Assembly: GCF_030518215.1 (NCBI RefSeq)
Contig: NZ_JAULRT010000052.1
Location: 186,001 to 250,000, forward strand
Source: Gilvimarinus algae
GTDB taxonomy: Bacteria > Pseudomonadota > Gammaproteobacteria > Pseudomonadales > Cellvibrionaceae
Reading direction: 5' to 3'
DNA length: 64,000 nucleotides
Shown: positions 7,357 through 17,713 of the stretch, piece after piece
Layout: each line of letters begins with the position of its first letter
Position numbering within the stretch: position 1 is the first letter of the stretch
Position numbers and translations under genes: made by a program
The notes under the pieces: model-generated
What the model saw: only the letters and a program-made list of their open reading frames with translations
What the model was told of the DNA's origin: nothing
Databases searched by the model: none

Positions 7357-8595
7357 GTGTCCATTTACCGTTTAACCCTTTTGACTGGCTTGCTGTTAGC
7401 TCTTTGTGCCTGCGGCTCCAGTGGTGGTGGCCCTTCAAAGTCATCCGCGCCCGGAGTTTTCAGTAGCAGTGAAGCCGTGGTGTCCTCCTCTTCCAGTGAG
7501 TCTTCCGTCTCTCAATCGAGTCTTGTTTCATCCAGCTCCAGTGCTGTCTCAATGGCGGGCATGAGCAGCGTCGAGCTGACCCGGGAGATGGGTGTGGGCT
7601 GGAATCTTGGCAACACCTTGGAGGCCTTAGGCAGCGAGACTGCCTGGGGCAACCCCATCACCACCCCAGAGCTGTTGCAGGCGGTGAAAGCGGCGGGCTT
7701 CGACACCGTTCGTATTCCTGTGGCCTGGAGTCGGTTCAGCGATGAAGCCAGCTTCTCCATTGAGCCGGCCTGGATGGAACGTGTGCATGAGGTGGTGACC
7801 TATGCGCTGGACGCAGAGCTCTACGTGATGCTGAATATTCACTGGGATGGTGGCTGGATGCAGCCCACCTACGCCGAACAGGACTATGTGCGCGGGCGAT
7901 TGGCGGTCATGTGGCAGCAGATTGCCGAGCGTTTCTCCGCTTTTGGTTCGGCGCTGCTCTTTGCCTGTACCAATGAGGTCTTGGTGGAGGGGGATTATGG
8001 AACTCCCACCGAAGAGTACTACACCGTGCAAAATGGTTTTAACCAAGTTTGTGTAGACACCATCAGAGCCACCGGAGGCAATAACACCGAGCGGTTTGTG
8101 GTGGTGCAGGGCTTTAATACCAACATCGATCACACCCTGAATTTCTTTGAGATGCCCGAGGATCCGGCTGACGATAAGCTTCTGGTAGAAGTGCACTATT
8201 ACGACCCCTACAACTTTACCCTGAACCCCGACAGCCAGGTGACGCAGTGGGGCGACAGAGCTGAAGATGCCTCACTGAGCGAACCCTGGGCCAATGAGAC
8301 CCATGTGGATGCGCAGTTTGGCAGAATGAAGTCGCGCTTCGTCGATCAGGGGGTGGGCGTTATTCTCGGCGAGTACGGGGCCATGAGCCGATTTCAGGTG
8401 CCCTGGCACGAGGCCTACCGGGTTTACTGGAACCAGTATGTGACAGCCTCGGCGGTGACTCATGGATTAGTGCCCGTCTACTGGGACGCAGGTTACACGG
8501 GTGACGGCGGCAGTGGTTTGTTTAATCGTGCTACGGGTGAGGTGGTCTACCCGGCGATTGTTGAGGCCATTACCCGCGCATTGCAAGCGCGCTAA
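7357..8595 (+). CDS. GH5 family glycoside hydrolase (endoglucanase-like) lipoprotein
   Basis: A predicted secreted beta-glycanase of 412 aa, probably anchored to the outer membrane. The chosen GTG start has CAGGAG 6 bases upstream and gives a lipoprotein signal, SIYRLTLLTGLLLALCAC, with LCAC as a plausible lipobox. A poly-serine linker (about residues 20-65) precedes the TIM-barrel domain (about 68-405). GH5 signatures are GWNLGNTLEA, VRIPVAW, TNEV with the probable acid/base Glu207, and LGEYGAM with the probable nucleophile Glu339. Poly-Ser linkers are characteristic of Cellvibrionaceae plant-cell-wall enzymes. There is no carbohydrate-binding module. The substrate (cellulose, mannan or mixed-linked glucan) cannot be told from sequence alone. 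The gene is monocistronic, ending at a long palindrome. Confidence 0.85.
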   Translation: MSIYRLTLLTGLLLALCACGSSGGGPSKSSAPGVFSSSEAVVSSSSSESSVSQSSLVSSSSSAVSMAGMSSVELTREMGVGWNLGNTLEALGSETAWGNPITTPELLQAVKAAGFDTVRIPVAWSRFSDEASFSIEPAWMERVHEVVTYALDAELYVMLNIHWDGGWMQPTYAEQDYVRGRLAVMWQQIAERFSAFGSALLFACTNEVLVEGDYGTPTEEYYTVQNGFNQVCVDTIRATGGNNTERFVVVQGFNTNIDHTLNFFEMPEDPADDKLLVEVHYYDPYNFTLNPDSQVTQWGDRAEDASLSEPWANETHVDAQFGRMKSRFVDQGVGVILGEYGAMSRFQVPWHEAYRVYWNQYVTASAVTHGLVPVYWDAGYTGDGGSGLFNRATGEVVYPAIVEAITRALQAR

Positions 8596-8606
8596 TTGGG
8601 GTGAAG

Positions 8607-8643
8607 TTTGTTGCGCAGCGTTTTCCAAACGCTGCGCAACAAA
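8607..8643. terminator. Perfect 17-bp palindrome between convergent genes (putative bidirectional terminator)
   Basis: TTTGTTGCGCAGCGTTT and its exact complement are separated by only three bases (TCC). It sits 11 bases after the GH5 stop and 15 bases before the acyltransferase stop on the other strand. It lacks a separate U-tract, so termination is inferred from position and stem strength. Confidence 0.6.
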
Positions 8644-8658
8644 GCACTGCACTGGTGT

Positions 8659-9759
8659 TTATCCGGCGCCTTGGCCCTGGCCCCCAGGAGAACGCACTCG
8701 CTTTTTCAGCCATCGCTTTAGATGCGGTGCCAAGGGCTTTTCAATAAAACGGTAAACGAAAACCGCCATTAGCAACATTCCCGCCAGGGTTCCCCAGAGC
8801 AATAACTCGTGGTCAACCTTGTCACTCATGTAGGTGAGCCAGAGATAGCCGATGTATTGGTGGAGTAAATAGAGCGGGTAGGTGAGTACACCCAGATAGA
8901 GAAATGACTTGCGTCTTAATGGATTGTTTTTCGCAAACACAATGACGCAGAAAAATGCAAAAAACAGCAGGTTAGAACCAGCCAAAACCCAAGGGTTAAA
9001 CGGTTCTGAAAACCAGCCGGCCATAATCTTGCCGAAAACCGCTGCTTGCAGAAGCACGAAAATCAACGATAGCCCAAGCAATAGACGGTAGTAGGGCAAA
9101 AAGCCATCGCGGTGGATGAGATAAAAGGTACAACCGCAGGCAAAGTAACCCCACCAGTGAGGAAAAGCGTAAATAAACATATTGCCGAAGCGATCAAACT
9201 GCTCGGCGTAAGGGGTCGATAAGGCGGCGATGGAGGCAATCAAAGTGACCAGCAGCAAATGGGCAATGTGCTTAAGCCAGCCCAACAAACACAGCAGCCA
9301 GATAACCGCGTAGAACTTCAACTCCAGCCAGAGCGTCCAATAGGCCGTATCAATGTGGTCATAGCCGAGGCCGATGTGGGCCATGGTGAGATTGGCAAAA
9401 AATTGATCCAGCGCCACAGTGATGCCCGGCTGGTTGAAGACGATAATGGCAATACTGGTCGCCACCACGCAGAACCAGTAGGCGGGCATGAGTCGCACAA
9501 CGCGGGAAATAAAAAAAGCGCCCGGCTGCCGGTCGCGCGCGCTCATCAAAATGACAAAGCCGCTGATAATAAAAAAGAAGTTGATGCCAACGTAGAGGTA
9601 GTGCCCCCAGTCGATATAGCGGTGAAATTCCAGAGGCGGTGTCATGTCGTCGCGCTTACTGACGTAGATATAGTGGAATAGCACCACCATTACGGCGGAG
9701 AGAAACCGCAACAGGTCTATTTCGTAAAAGCGAATGGAGGTTTTGTGGGTTGCTGACAC
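8659..9759 (-). CDS. Acyltransferase 3 family membrane protein (OafA/YrhL-like)
   Basis: A 366-aa polytopic inner-membrane protein with about ten hydrophobic segments. The N-terminus RFYEIDLLRFLSAVMVVLFHY contains the conserved Arg and His of the acyltransferase-3 family. The GINFFFIISGFVILMSA block and the segment SRVVRLMPAYW are also typical. The family transfers acyl (often O-acetyl) groups to extracellular sugars, lipopolysaccharide or peptidoglycan. The C-terminus is short and basic (LKRWLKKRVR). It is a single gene, convergent with the GH5 gene and followed by the shared palindrome. The substrate is unknown. Confidence 0.88.
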   Translation of the reverse strand: MSATHKTSIRFYEIDLLRFLSAVMVVLFHYIYVSKRDDMTPPLEFHRYIDWGHYLYVGINFFFIISGFVILMSARDRQPGAFFISRVVRLMPAYWFCVVATSIAIIVFNQPGITVALDQFFANLTMAHIGLGYDHIDTAYWTLWLELKFYAVIWLLCLLGWLKHIAHLLLVTLIASIAALSTPYAEQFDRFGNMFIYAFPHWWGYFACGCTFYLIHRDGFLPYYRLLLGLSLIFVLLQAAVFGKIMAGWFSEPFNPWVLAGSNLLFFAFFCVIVFAKNNPLRRKSFLYLGVLTYPLYLLHQYIGYLWLTYMSDKVDHELLLWGTLAGMLLMAVFVYRFIEKPLAPHLKRWLKKRVRSPGGQGQGAG

Positions 9760-9864
9760 GGTTTTGCCTCAAGGATGTTATTGGCCAACATTCTAGGGCG
9801 GTCCCGTCTCAGACGGCGTAATGATAGGAAAGTCTGGGTAAAGGATTACTTAACGTCTTTTACA

Positions 9865-9895
9865 CTCTAAGGCCTCGCTCTGCGAGGCCTTAGAG
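9865..9895. terminator. Perfect 14-bp hairpin after metH
   Basis: CTCTAAGGCCTCGC and its exact complement with a 3-nt loop, 11 bases past the metH stop (minus strand). There is no U-tract on either side, so it may be a terminator or an mRNA 3'-end stabiliser. Confidence 0.6.
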
Positions 9896-9905
9896 TCCTC
9901 AAGGT

Positions 9906-12900
9906 TTATTTTTCCGGCTCATAACCGAGCACCGGGCTCAGCCAGCGCTCAAGATCGGCCAGTGGCATGGCTTTGCGCTCTGCCAGTGATTGCACCTGAT
10001 CCTTCTCGACCTTGCCGATAGCGAAGTACTCCGATTCAGGGTGCGAGAAGTACCAGCCGGAGACAGCGGCTGTGGGATACATGGCGAAGTGTTCGGTGAG
10101 TGTGATGCCGATGTTTTTCTCAGCGTCCAGCAGTGTGAACAAGGTGCCTTTTTCTGTGTGATCCGGACAGGCGGGGTAGCCGGGTGCCGGGCGAATGCCC
10201 CTATAGCGTTCGCGGATCAGGTCCTCGTTATCGAGTTGTTCGCCCTGGTCGTAGCCCCAGAACTCCTTGCGCACGCGCCGGTGCATATGTTCAGCCAGCG
10301 ATTCGGCCAGCCGGTCAGCGAGAGCCTTCACCATAATGGCGTTGTAGTCGTCACCTTTGGCCTCGTATTTTTTGGCCAGCTCTTCGGCGCCGATGCCAGC
10401 GGTGACGGCAAAGCCGCCGATGTAGTCCTGCTTGCCGCTGTCGCTGGGGGCAACAAAGTCGGCCAGGGAAAAGTTGGGCTTGCGGTTGCCGGGCTTTTGC
10501 TGTTGCTGGCGCAAGTGGTGCAGGCGCGCCAGCTCTTTGCCATCTTCGCTATAAACGGCAATGTCGTCGTGATTGACGGTATTGGCGGGCCAAAAGCCAA
10601 TTACGGCGCGTGCCTGAATCAACTTTTCATCAATCAGCTTGTTGAGCATAGACTGGGCATCGTCAAACAGGCTGCGCGCCGCCTCACCAACCACCTCGTC
10701 CTCGAGAATGCGCGGGTATTTACCGGCCAGATCCCAGCTGATAAAAAACGGCGTCCAGTCGATGGTGTCAAGCAAATCCCTTAAGGGGTAATCGTTAAAC
10801 ACTTTGATGCCGGTAAAGCTCGGTGCCGGTGGGTCGTAGTTGTCCCAGTCGCCTTTAAAGCCGTGCTCAATCGCCGCCTGGTAGCTGCGCAGGGTGCCAC
10901 GAGGTTTGCGGTTGGCATTGCGTACGCGCACTGCCTCGTATTCCTCTTTGATATCCGCGACGTACTTGTCCCGCGCCGTGTCCGACAGCAGTGTCGAACA
11001 CACACCAACTGCGCGCGAGGCATCGGCAACATAGACCGCCTGATTGATGTTCAGTACCGGATCAATCTTGACCGCGGTGTGTGCCTTGGAGGTGGTGGCG
11101 CCGCCGATAAGAAGCGGCTTGTTGATGCCCTGGCGCTCCATTTCACGGGCAACACTGACCATTTCATCCAGTGACGGGGTGATCAGGCCTGACAGGCCGA
11201 TGATATCGCAGTTTTCCTCCACCGCGGTCTGCAGGATTTTTTCACCGGGCACCATTACGCCCAGGTCCACCACTTCAAAGTTGTTGCACTGCAAGACAAC
11301 ACCGACAATGTTCTTACCAATGTCGTGCACATCGCCTTTGACAGTCGCCATGAGTATTTTGCCGTTAGGCTTGGCGCCCTCGACTTTTTCTGCCTCGATG
11401 TAGGGCTGCAAATAGGCCACCGACTGTTTCATTACCCGCGCGGATTTCACCACTTGCGGCAGAAACATTTTGCCCGCACCAAACAAGTCGCCAACGACGT
11501 TCATGCCGTCCATCAGTGGTCCTTCGATCACATCCAGAGGCTTCTCTGCCTGCTGTCGGGCCTGCTCGGTGTCCTCGACAATATAGGCGGAGATACCTTT
11601 GACCAGTGAGTGCTCAATACGCTTTTTGACATCCCAGCTGCGCCACTCCAGGTCTTCTTTTTTGACCGAGTCGCTGCCGCCTTCGCGGTATTTTTCGGCA
11701 ATATCGAGCAGCGCTTCGGTGGCACCATCGCTGCGGTTAAGAATGACGTCTTCTACTTTTTGGCGCAGCTCTTGCGGTAAGTCGTCGTACACGGCCAGCT
11801 GGCTGGCGTTGACGATCCCCATACTCATGCCCGCTTTAATGGCGTGGTATAAAAAGACCGAGTGGATGGCTTCGCGCACCGGGTTGTTGCCGCGAAAGGA
11901 AAACGACACATTGGAAACGCCGCCGGATATGCCGGCGTGCGGCAGGTTCTCGCGAATCCACGCCGTGGCCTCAATAAAGTCAACGGCGTAGTTGTTGTGC
12001 TCTTCAATGCCGGTGGCCACGGCAAAGATATTGGGATCAAAAATAATGTCTTCCGGTGGAAAGCCAAGTTTGTCGACCAGCACCCGGTAAGAGCGCTCGC
12101 AGATTTCTTTTTTGCGGGCGGCGGTATCCGCCTGTCCGGTTTCGTCGAACGCCATCACCACCACGGCGGCGCCGTAGCGCATGCAAAGGCGGGCTTTTTC
12201 AATAAACTCGTCTTCGCCTTCTTTGAGGCTGATGGAATTGACCACGCCCTTGCCCTGGATGCATTTCAGTCCAGCTTCAATGACCTCCCACTTGGACGAG
12301 TCCACCATAATTGGCAAGCGCGCTATATCCGGTTCACCGGCGATCAGGTTTAAAAAGCGGGTCATGGCAGCGGTGGCATCGAGCATGCCCTCGTCCATGT
12401 TGATATCGATAATCTGGGCGCCGCCTTCGACTTGCTCCAGCGCCACCTCCAGCGCCGTGTCGTAGTCCTCTTCGACGATCAGGCGCTTAAAGCGAGCTGA
12501 GCCGGTGACATTACAGCGCTCCCCGACGTTGACGAACAGCGAGTCGCGGGTGATGTTAAAAGGCTCCAAGCCAGCGAGCCGGCAGGCGGGTTCAATCTCG
12601 GGTATGACGCGTGGTGCATGCGGGGCGACTGTCTCGGCAATGGCCTGTATGTGATCGGGGCGGGTGCCGCAGCAACCGCCAATAATATTGAGAAACCCGG
12701 AGCTGGCGAACTCATCAATAATCGCCTGCATTTCTTCGGGCTCTTGATCGTACTCGCCAAATTCGTTGGGCAGCCCCGCATTGGGGTGGGCCGAGACGTA
12801 GCAATTGGCGATGCGCGACAGCTCTTGCACATACTGGCGCAGTTCCTTCGCACCCAGGGCGCAGTTTAGGCCGATAGACAGTGGCTTGGCGTGGGCCAGC

Positions 12901-13616
12901 GAATTATAGAAAGCTTCGGTGGTTTGCCCGGAGAGGGTGCGCCCCGAGGCGTCGGTAATGGTGCCGGAGATCATAATCGGCAGTTCAAAGCCCAGCTCGC
13001 TGAAGACCTCTTGCACCGCAAATATGGCCGCCTTGGCGTTTAGGGTATCAAAGATGGTCTCGATCAAAATCAGGTCCGAGCCGCCTTCGATCAGCGCTTT
13101 GGTAGCTTCGATATAATTTTCAACCAACTGATCAAAGGTCACGTTACGCGCGCCCGGATCGTTCACATCCGGAGAGATGGAGCAGGTGCGCGAGGTCGGG
13201 CCGAGTACGCCGGTGACATAGCGGGGTTTGTCCGGTGTGGCGGCGGTGAGCTCGTCGGCGACCTCGCGGGCGATGCGTGCGCCTTGCAGGTTCAGCTCAT
13301 AGGCGAGCTCCTCCATGCCGTAATCGGCCATGGAAATGCGCGTGGAGTTAAAGGTATTGGTCTCGATAATGTCCGCGCCGGCTTCCAGATAGTCCCGGTG
13401 GATTTGCTTCATCAGCTCGGGTTGGGTGATGTTAAGCAGGTCGTTGTTGCCCTTGACGTCGCGGTGGTAGTCGGCAAAGCGCTTGCCGCGGTATTCGGCC
13501 TCACTGAGTTTGTGGCTCTGGATCATGGTGCCCATGCCGCCGTCGAGCACGACGATGCGCTCGGTGAGGGTTTGTTTTAACTGGGCAATACGTTGGTCGC
13601 GATTCAATGCGCTCAT
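9906..13616 (-). CDS. metH: Cobalamin-dependent methionine synthase
   Basis: Transfers a methyl group from 5-methyltetrahydrofolate to homocysteine via cobalamin. The protein is 1236 aa, with four modules in the usual order. The homocysteine-binding barrel starts [12 protein letters not shown] and has the zinc-ligand motif [10 protein letters not shown]. The pterin-binding barrel contains [13 protein letters not shown]. The cobalamin module contains DVHDIG, with His764 as the expected cobalt ligand. The C-terminal reactivation domain binds S-adenosylmethionine ([15 protein letters not shown]). The start at 13616 (MSALNRDQR) was chosen because the frame extends upstream only through the promoter-like palindrome. 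No cobalamin riboswitch is seen upstream. Confidence 0.97.
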   Translation of the reverse strand: MSALNRDQRIAQLKQTLTERIVVLDGGMGTMIQSHKLSEAEYRGKRFADYHRDVKGNNDLLNITQPELMKQIHRDYLEAGADIIETNTFNSTRISMADYGMEELAYELNLQGARIAREVADELTAATPDKPRYVTGVLGPTSRTCSISPDVNDPGARNVTFDQLVENYIEATKALIEGGSDLILIETIFDTLNAKAAIFAVQEVFSELGFELPIMISGTITDASGRTLSGQTTEAFYNSLAHAKPLSIGLNCALGAKELRQYVQELSRIANCYVSAHPNAGLPNEFGEYDQEPEEMQAIIDEFASSGFLNIIGGCCGTRPDHIQAIAETVAPHAPRVIPEIEPACRLAGLEPFNITRDSLFVNVGERCNVTGSARFKRLIVEEDYDTALEVALEQVEGGAQIIDINMDEGMLDATAAMTRFLNLIAGEPDIARLPIMVDSSKWEVIEAGLKCIQGKGVVNSISLKEGEDEFIEKARLCMRYGAAVVVMAFDETGQADTAARKKEICERSYRVLVDKLGFPPEDIIFDPNIFAVATGIEEHNNYAVDFIEATAWIRENLPHAGISGGVSNVSFSFRGNNPVREAIHSVFLYHAIKAGMSMGIVNASQLAVYDDLPQELRQKVEDVILNRSDGATEALLDIAEKYREGGSDSVKKEDLEWRSWDVKKRIEHSLVKGISAYIVEDTEQARQQAEKPLDVIEGPLMDGMNVVGDLFGAGKMFLPQVVKSARVMKQSVAYLQPYIEAEKVEGAKPNGKILMATVKGDVHDIGKNIVGVVLQCNNFEVVDLGVMVPGEKILQTAVEENCDIIGLSGLITPSLDEMVSVAREMERQGINKPLLIGGATTSKAHTAVKIDPVLNINQAVYVADASRAVGVCSTLLSDTARDKYVADIKEEYEAVRVRNANRKPRGTLRSYQAAIEHGFKGDWDNYDPPAPSFTGIKVFNDYPLRDLLDTIDWTPFFISWDLAGKYPRILEDEVVGEAARSLFDDAQSMLNKLIDEKLIQARAVIGFWPANTVNHDDIAVYSEDGKELARLHHLRQQQQKPGNRKPNFSLADFVAPSDSGKQDYIGGFAVTAGIGAEELAKKYEAKGDDYNAIMVKALADRLAESLAEHMHRRVRKEFWGYDQGEQLDNEDLIRERYRGIRPAPGYPACPDHTEKGTLFTLLDAEKNIGITLTEHFAMYPTAAVSGWYFSHPESEYFAIGKVEKDQVQSLAERKAMPLADLERWLSPVLGYEPEK

Positions 13617-13656
13617 GCGGGGAAAACCTGTTGTCTCGGGGTTGGGCGAATCAAAG

Positions 13657-13682
13657 CCCGCGATTTTACCAGTAATCGCGGG
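13657..13682 (-). promoter_or_regulatory. Palindrome over a putative extended -10 promoter of metH
   Basis: CCCGCGATT and AATCGCGGG form a perfect 9-bp inverted repeat with an 8-base centre. On the minus strand the centre and its edge read ACTGGTAAAAT, an extended -10 (TGG-TAAAAT at 13671-13663). It could be an operator, or a weak terminator of the upstream mutarotase gene because CTTTG follows. Confidence 0.45.
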
Positions 13683-13745
13683 CCGGGGCCTGCCGGATTG
13701 ACCACTAGGGCCTGTATGCACTCAGTGTGCCCGGGCTCCAGAGGG

Positions 13746-14657
13746 TTAAGCCGGGGTAATGCTCATCTCGGCGTGGCGCTCTTCGCCTGGGGCCAGGCGC
13801 CAGCTGTCGCCCAGGCAGGCGCCGCGCTCGACACATACATACCCTGTGTGATGGCCGGGGCCGATATCGGCAATCTTGCGGGCGAGCTGATCGCCGGTGT
13901 TCCAGACCACCACACTCGGGCAGTTGTCGCCTGTTACGCGCAGGCGGCGGCCGGCATCAATGGTCACGGGCAGTTGAATGTCTTCAAACACCCGGTCGAC
14001 CTCGCCCGAGAAGGTGATGGGGCCACTTTGGGTAAAATAGCGCCCGCCCCGGACTTTATCGGCGTACTCGCGTCCATCCAGTCCCTCGACCCGCACGCCG
14101 GCAATGTCGCTAACGGCGAAATAGGTGTGCATCACCCAGCTGGCGTCAAAGGTCTCCTCACTGCGGTTGTGGAGGTGCAGGCTGAGTGTCGGGGTCAGGC
14201 CCAGCGTCAGTACCAGCGTAGCGCTGAAGTCGTGCTCAAATAGCAAGTCGGCGTTGTGGGTATACTCAAAGCTGAGATGACAAAGTTGATGGTCATCCAG
14301 CCGGGCGCCGGTCAAATGCCAGTCGCGGGTGCGAGCAATGCCGTGGTTGGGGCGGCTCTTGTCGCTGGGGTGGGGGCCAAACCAGGGCAGGCACAGGGGA
14401 ATACCGCCGCGCAGGCTCGCCCCCTCGCTGAATTGGCAATTGGGGCTGACCCACAGCAGCTCCTCGCCCCCGGTGGGCTTGAAGCTCAACAGTTGGGCGC
14501 CGTTGAAGGCAATCAGCGCTTCGCACAGGGGTGTGCTGACAGCCAGCAATGGCAGTCCGCTGCCCGGGTGGTCCGCAAAGCGGCTCTGGCTGTCGGTCAG
14601 TGAGAGAAATTCGTGTTCGGCTAACAGTCTTTGCAGCGATGGGTTGTGGCGGCTCAT
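13746..14657 (-). CDS. D-hexose-6-phosphate mutarotase-like protein (YeaD family aldose epimerase)
   Basis: A predicted cytoplasmic enzyme of 303 aa in the galactose mutarotase-like superfamily, YeaD branch, which interconverts alpha and beta anomers of hexose 6-phosphates. Family features are FNGAQLLSFKPTGGEELLWVSP, GIPLCLPWFGPH, HGIARTRDW (the HG-A-R motif with the probable catalytic His) and HTYFAVSDI. The ATG at 14657 was chosen over a TTG two codons upstream. It diverges from rapA and lies 129 bases upstream of metH on the same strand. The family has also been annotated as apiosyl- or glucose-6-phosphate 1-epimerase. Confidence 0.85.
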   Translation of the reverse strand: MSRHNPSLQRLLAEHEFLSLTDSQSRFADHPGSGLPLLAVSTPLCEALIAFNGAQLLSFKPTGGEELLWVSPNCQFSEGASLRGGIPLCLPWFGPHPSDKSRPNHGIARTRDWHLTGARLDDHQLCHLSFEYTHNADLLFEHDFSATLVLTLGLTPTLSLHLHNRSEETFDASWVMHTYFAVSDIAGVRVEGLDGREYADKVRGGRYFTQSGPITFSGEVDRVFEDIQLPVTIDAGRRLRVTGDNCPSVVVWNTGDQLARKIADIGPGHHTGYVCVERGACLGDSWRLAPGEERHAEMSITPA

Positions 14658-14709
14658 AATCAATACGTCGGCTAAAAGGCGCGTATTTTAGCAAAAATGG
14701 CGCTTGCGG

Positions 14710-14738
14710 TTCAGTTTATGGCCCACTCGCAGTATGAT
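14710..14738 (+). promoter_or_regulatory. Promoter of rapA
   Basis: A -10 box TATGAT (14733-14738) with a weak -35 TTCAGT exactly 17 bases upstream. It places the transcript start near 14745 and supports the GTG start of rapA at 14770. Confidence 0.55.
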
Positions 14739-14769
14739 GCGCGCCCGGAAAGACAAGCGAGAGGTCAGT

Positions 14770-17709
14770 GTGTCGCAAGCAGCAGTTACCGTCGGTCAGC
14801 GTTACGTCAGTGATACCGAGCCCGAACTGGGGCTGGGAGTGGTGCTTCAGATAGACGGTGGGGCCGTGGATATCGGTTTCCCCGCAGCGGGGCAGAGGCG
14901 CACCTATTCTTTGAGCGAAGCGCCGCTGAGCCGGGTGCGCTACACACCGGGCGAGCGAATCAAGCATCAGGACGGCCAGGCTGTGGTGGTGGCCGAGGTG
15001 ATCGAGCAGGGCGGTTGCCTGCTCTACCAAACCCTCACCGAGGACGGTCAGGCGCGGGCTATTCCGGAGTTTGAGCTGGACAGCTTCGTGCAGTTTAGCA
15101 AGCCTCGGGAGAGGCTCTTTGCGGGTCAAATCGATAAAAGCAACCATTTCTCTCTGCGTTACCACAGTCGCGTCCTGCGCCACCGGGTAGAGGCTGAATC
15201 CACCTTTGGCCTGGGCGGTGCACGGGTGTCGCTCTTGCCTCATCAACTATACATCGCCTCGCAAGTGGCAAGTCGCTACGCCCCGCGGGTCTTGCTGGCC
15301 GATGAGGTGGGGCTCGGAAAGACCATTGAGGCGGGCCTGATACTGCACCGCCAACTGCTGACCGGGCGCAGCAAGCGCGCTCTGGTACTGGTGCCCGACT
15401 CACTACTGCACCAGTGGCTGGTGGAAATGCTGCGGCGCTTTAATCTCGCCTTTACCCTGCTCGATGAAGAGCGTTGCCTCTCGCTTGAGGGCAGAGATGT
15501 CGACGGCGAAGAACCGGAACTCTCGCCGGAGGGTGCCGAGCCGGCGGAGGGTGAGATCAACCCGTTCGAAAGTGCGCAATTGGTGCTCTGCTCGCAGAGC
15601 TTTATCGCCGGCAGCGAGCGGCGTTTGCAGCAGGCGCTGGCGGCCGATTGGGATTTGTTGTTGGTGGACGAGGCTCACCATTTGCTCTGGAGCGCCGAGG
15701 GCGCGAGTGCCGAATACCTGGCTGTTGAGCAATTGGCGCGGCGCGCGCGAGGGCTCTTGCTGCTCACGGCCACACCGGAACAATTGGGTCTTGAAAGCCA
15801 CTTTGCCCGTCTGCGCCTGCTCGATCCCGACCGCTACTACGACCTGGCCGCGTTTATCGCTGAACAGAAAAGCTATCAGCCCTTGAGTGAGCTGGTTGAG
15901 CAATTGCTTGAGCGGCGCCCCGTCAGTCCCGAGGAAATGGCAGAACTGCCAGAGAATGTGACCGGTGAGCTGGCGCAGTTTTTGGACGCGCAGAGCATTG
16001 AGCGGGCTGCCTGCCAGGCGCGCGATACTTCATTGCAGGGGGCGATTGACGATCTGATCGACATATTGCTCGACCGCCATGGCACCGGTAGAGTTCTGCT
16101 GCGCAATACCCGGCACGGGGTCGCAGGTTTCCCCGAGCGTGAGCTGCACCGGTACGAAATTCCCATCAGCGATGAGGACGCCGAGGCGCTCGCGGCTGAG
16201 CCGCTGCGTGTGCAGCTGCACCCCGAAGCTTTTTGGCAAACAAAAGGGGATTGGTGGCTTCACGACCCTCGAGTGCTCTGGCTCAGGGATCTGGTGAAAG
16301 AAAAGCGTGGCCAGAAGATTCTGGTGATCTGCGCCGACGGCGACACTGCGCAATCGCTCGAGCTCTATCTGCGCCTTCGCCATGGCGTCGCCTGTGCGGT
16401 CTTTCACGAGGGCATGAATCTGATCGCCCGCGACCGCGCGGCGGCTTATTTCGCCGACAGCGAAGAGGGCGCCCAGGTACTCATTGCCTCGGAAATCGGC
16501 AGCGAGGGGCGCAACTTCCAGTTTGCCCAAGATCTGGTGCTCTTTGACCTGCCTCTCAACCCGGATTTGTTGGAGCAGCGTATTGGCCGGCTGGATCGCA
16601 TTGGCCAGGCGGGGCGCATTCACCTTCATGTGCCCACCTACTGGGCGAGCAGGGCTAGCGCCCAGGAAAAGCTCGCGCGCTGGTACCATGAAGGGGTAAA
16701 TGCTTTCGAGCACACCTGCGCCATTGGCCATGCCGCCTACGTCGAGTTTGAAGATCGGTTGCTTGAGGCTCTAAGCGCCGATGAAGACGAGCCCATGGAC
16801 GTCTTGATCGAGCGCACCGCGGCGTATGCGCAAACGCTCAACGCCGAGCTGCAGGCCGGGCGGGATAAACTGCTGGAGCTGAACTCCTGCCGCCCCGGTA
16901 AGGCCGAGGCTATTGTTGATAAGCTGGCCACTCAGGACAACGACAGTGAGCTGCCCGAGTATTTGATGCGCGCGCTGGACAGTTTTAATGTGGACTATGA
17001 GCGGCACAGCGAAAACAGTTGGGTGCTGCACCCCGGCGAGCACATGCGCGTGGATCCCTATCCGGGGTTACCCGAGTCTGGCCTGACGGTAACCTTTGAC
17101 CGCGAGCAGGCACTGTCGCGCGATGACATGAGCTTTTTAACCTGGGAGCACCCTTTGGTGCGCGGCACTTTGGAGCTCATTGCCGATACCGAGTTTGGCA
17201 ACACAGCGGTGGCAACGCTTAAATTGCCGCCGCTTAAGCCGGGCACTCTGATGGTGGAAACGGTTTTCTGTCTCTACAGTCCGGCCCCGGCGCACCTGCA
17301 ACTGGGCCGCTACATAACGCAACCGGTTATGCGCGTGCTGCTCGATACTCAGGGCAAGGATTTTGCGGCGGTGCTCAGTCCGGATAAACTCGATAAACTC
17401 TTGCAAAAAGTGCCCCGTGCCAGCGCCCAAGAGTTGGTCCGGCACAGCCGTGAACAGCTGGTCTCTATGCTCGATGCCGCCGAAGCCAAAATTGCGCCGC
17501 TCAAGCTCGAGCAGATTGCCAGCGCGCAGCGCAATCTCGAACAGGATATCGGCCGTGAAGTGGAGCGTTTGCGCGATCTCGCTCGGGTAAACCCGAATAT
17601 TCGCGACGAGGAAATTGAGCATCTCGAGCAGCGCCTGGCGCAGAGCGTTGAGCATTTGCAGCACGCGAGCCTCAAGCTCGATGCGGTACGGGTGATTATC
17701 GCCGTGTAA
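14770..17709 (+). CDS. rapA: RNA polymerase-associated ATPase RapA (HepA)
   Basis: A Swi2/Snf2-type ATPase that binds RNA polymerase and helps recycle it. The protein is 979 aa (E. coli 968). The tandem N-terminal Tudor-like domains start GQRYVSDTEPELGLGVV, as in E. coli (GQRWISDTESELGLG). The helicase core has DEVGLGKT from residue 178 (Walker A Lys184) and DEAH at 300-303. The second RecA lobe shows SEIGSEGRNFQFA and RIGRLDRIGQ. The GTG at 14770 is preceded by GAGAGG and lies downstream of a good -10 box. ATG codons further upstream lie before or within that promoter and are rejected. Confidence 0.95.
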   Translation: MSQAAVTVGQRYVSDTEPELGLGVVLQIDGGAVDIGFPAAGQRRTYSLSEAPLSRVRYTPGERIKHQDGQAVVVAEVIEQGGCLLYQTLTEDGQARAIPEFELDSFVQFSKPRERLFAGQIDKSNHFSLRYHSRVLRHRVEAESTFGLGGARVSLLPHQLYIASQVASRYAPRVLLADEVGLGKTIEAGLILHRQLLTGRSKRALVLVPDSLLHQWLVEMLRRFNLAFTLLDEERCLSLEGRDVDGEEPELSPEGAEPAEGEINPFESAQLVLCSQSFIAGSERRLQQALAADWDLLLVDEAHHLLWSAEGASAEYLAVEQLARRARGLLLLTATPEQLGLESHFARLRLLDPDRYYDLAAFIAEQKSYQPLSELVEQLLERRPVSPEEMAELPENVTGELAQFLDAQSIERAACQARDTSLQGAIDDLIDILLDRHGTGRVLLRNTRHGVAGFPERELHRYEIPISDEDAEALAAEPLRVQLHPEAFWQTKGDWWLHDPRVLWLRDLVKEKRGQKILVICADGDTAQSLELYLRLRHGVACAVFHEGMNLIARDRAAAYFADSEEGAQVLIASEIGSEGRNFQFAQDLVLFDLPLNPDLLEQRIGRLDRIGQAGRIHLHVPTYWASRASAQEKLARWYHEGVNAFEHTCAIGHAAYVEFEDRLLEALSADEDEPMDVLIERTAAYAQTLNAELQAGRDKLLELNSCRPGKAEAIVDKLATQDNDSELPEYLMRALDSFNVDYERHSENSWVLHPGEHMRVDPYPGLPESGLTVTFDREQALSRDDMSFLTWEHPLVRGTLELIADTEFGNTAVATLKLPPLKPGTLMVETVFCLYSPAPAHLQLGRYITQPVMRVLLDTQGKDFAAVLSPDKLDKLLQKVPRASAQELVRHSREQLVSMLDAAEAKIAPLKLEQIASAQRNLEQDIGREVERLRDLARVNPNIRDEEIEHLEQRLAQSVEHLQHASLKLDAVRVIIAV

Positions 17710-17713
17710 CACT

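Noticed and set aside
13617-13745. Cobalamin riboswitch upstream of metH
   Set aside because: The 129-base gap is too short for a full cobalamin riboswitch and I find no B12-box-like core; only a palindrome is present.
14704-14769. An ATG start for rapA upstream at 14704 or 14734
   Set aside because: The first ATG lies upstream of the promoter and the second within its -10 box, and neither extension has similarity to known RapA N-termini.
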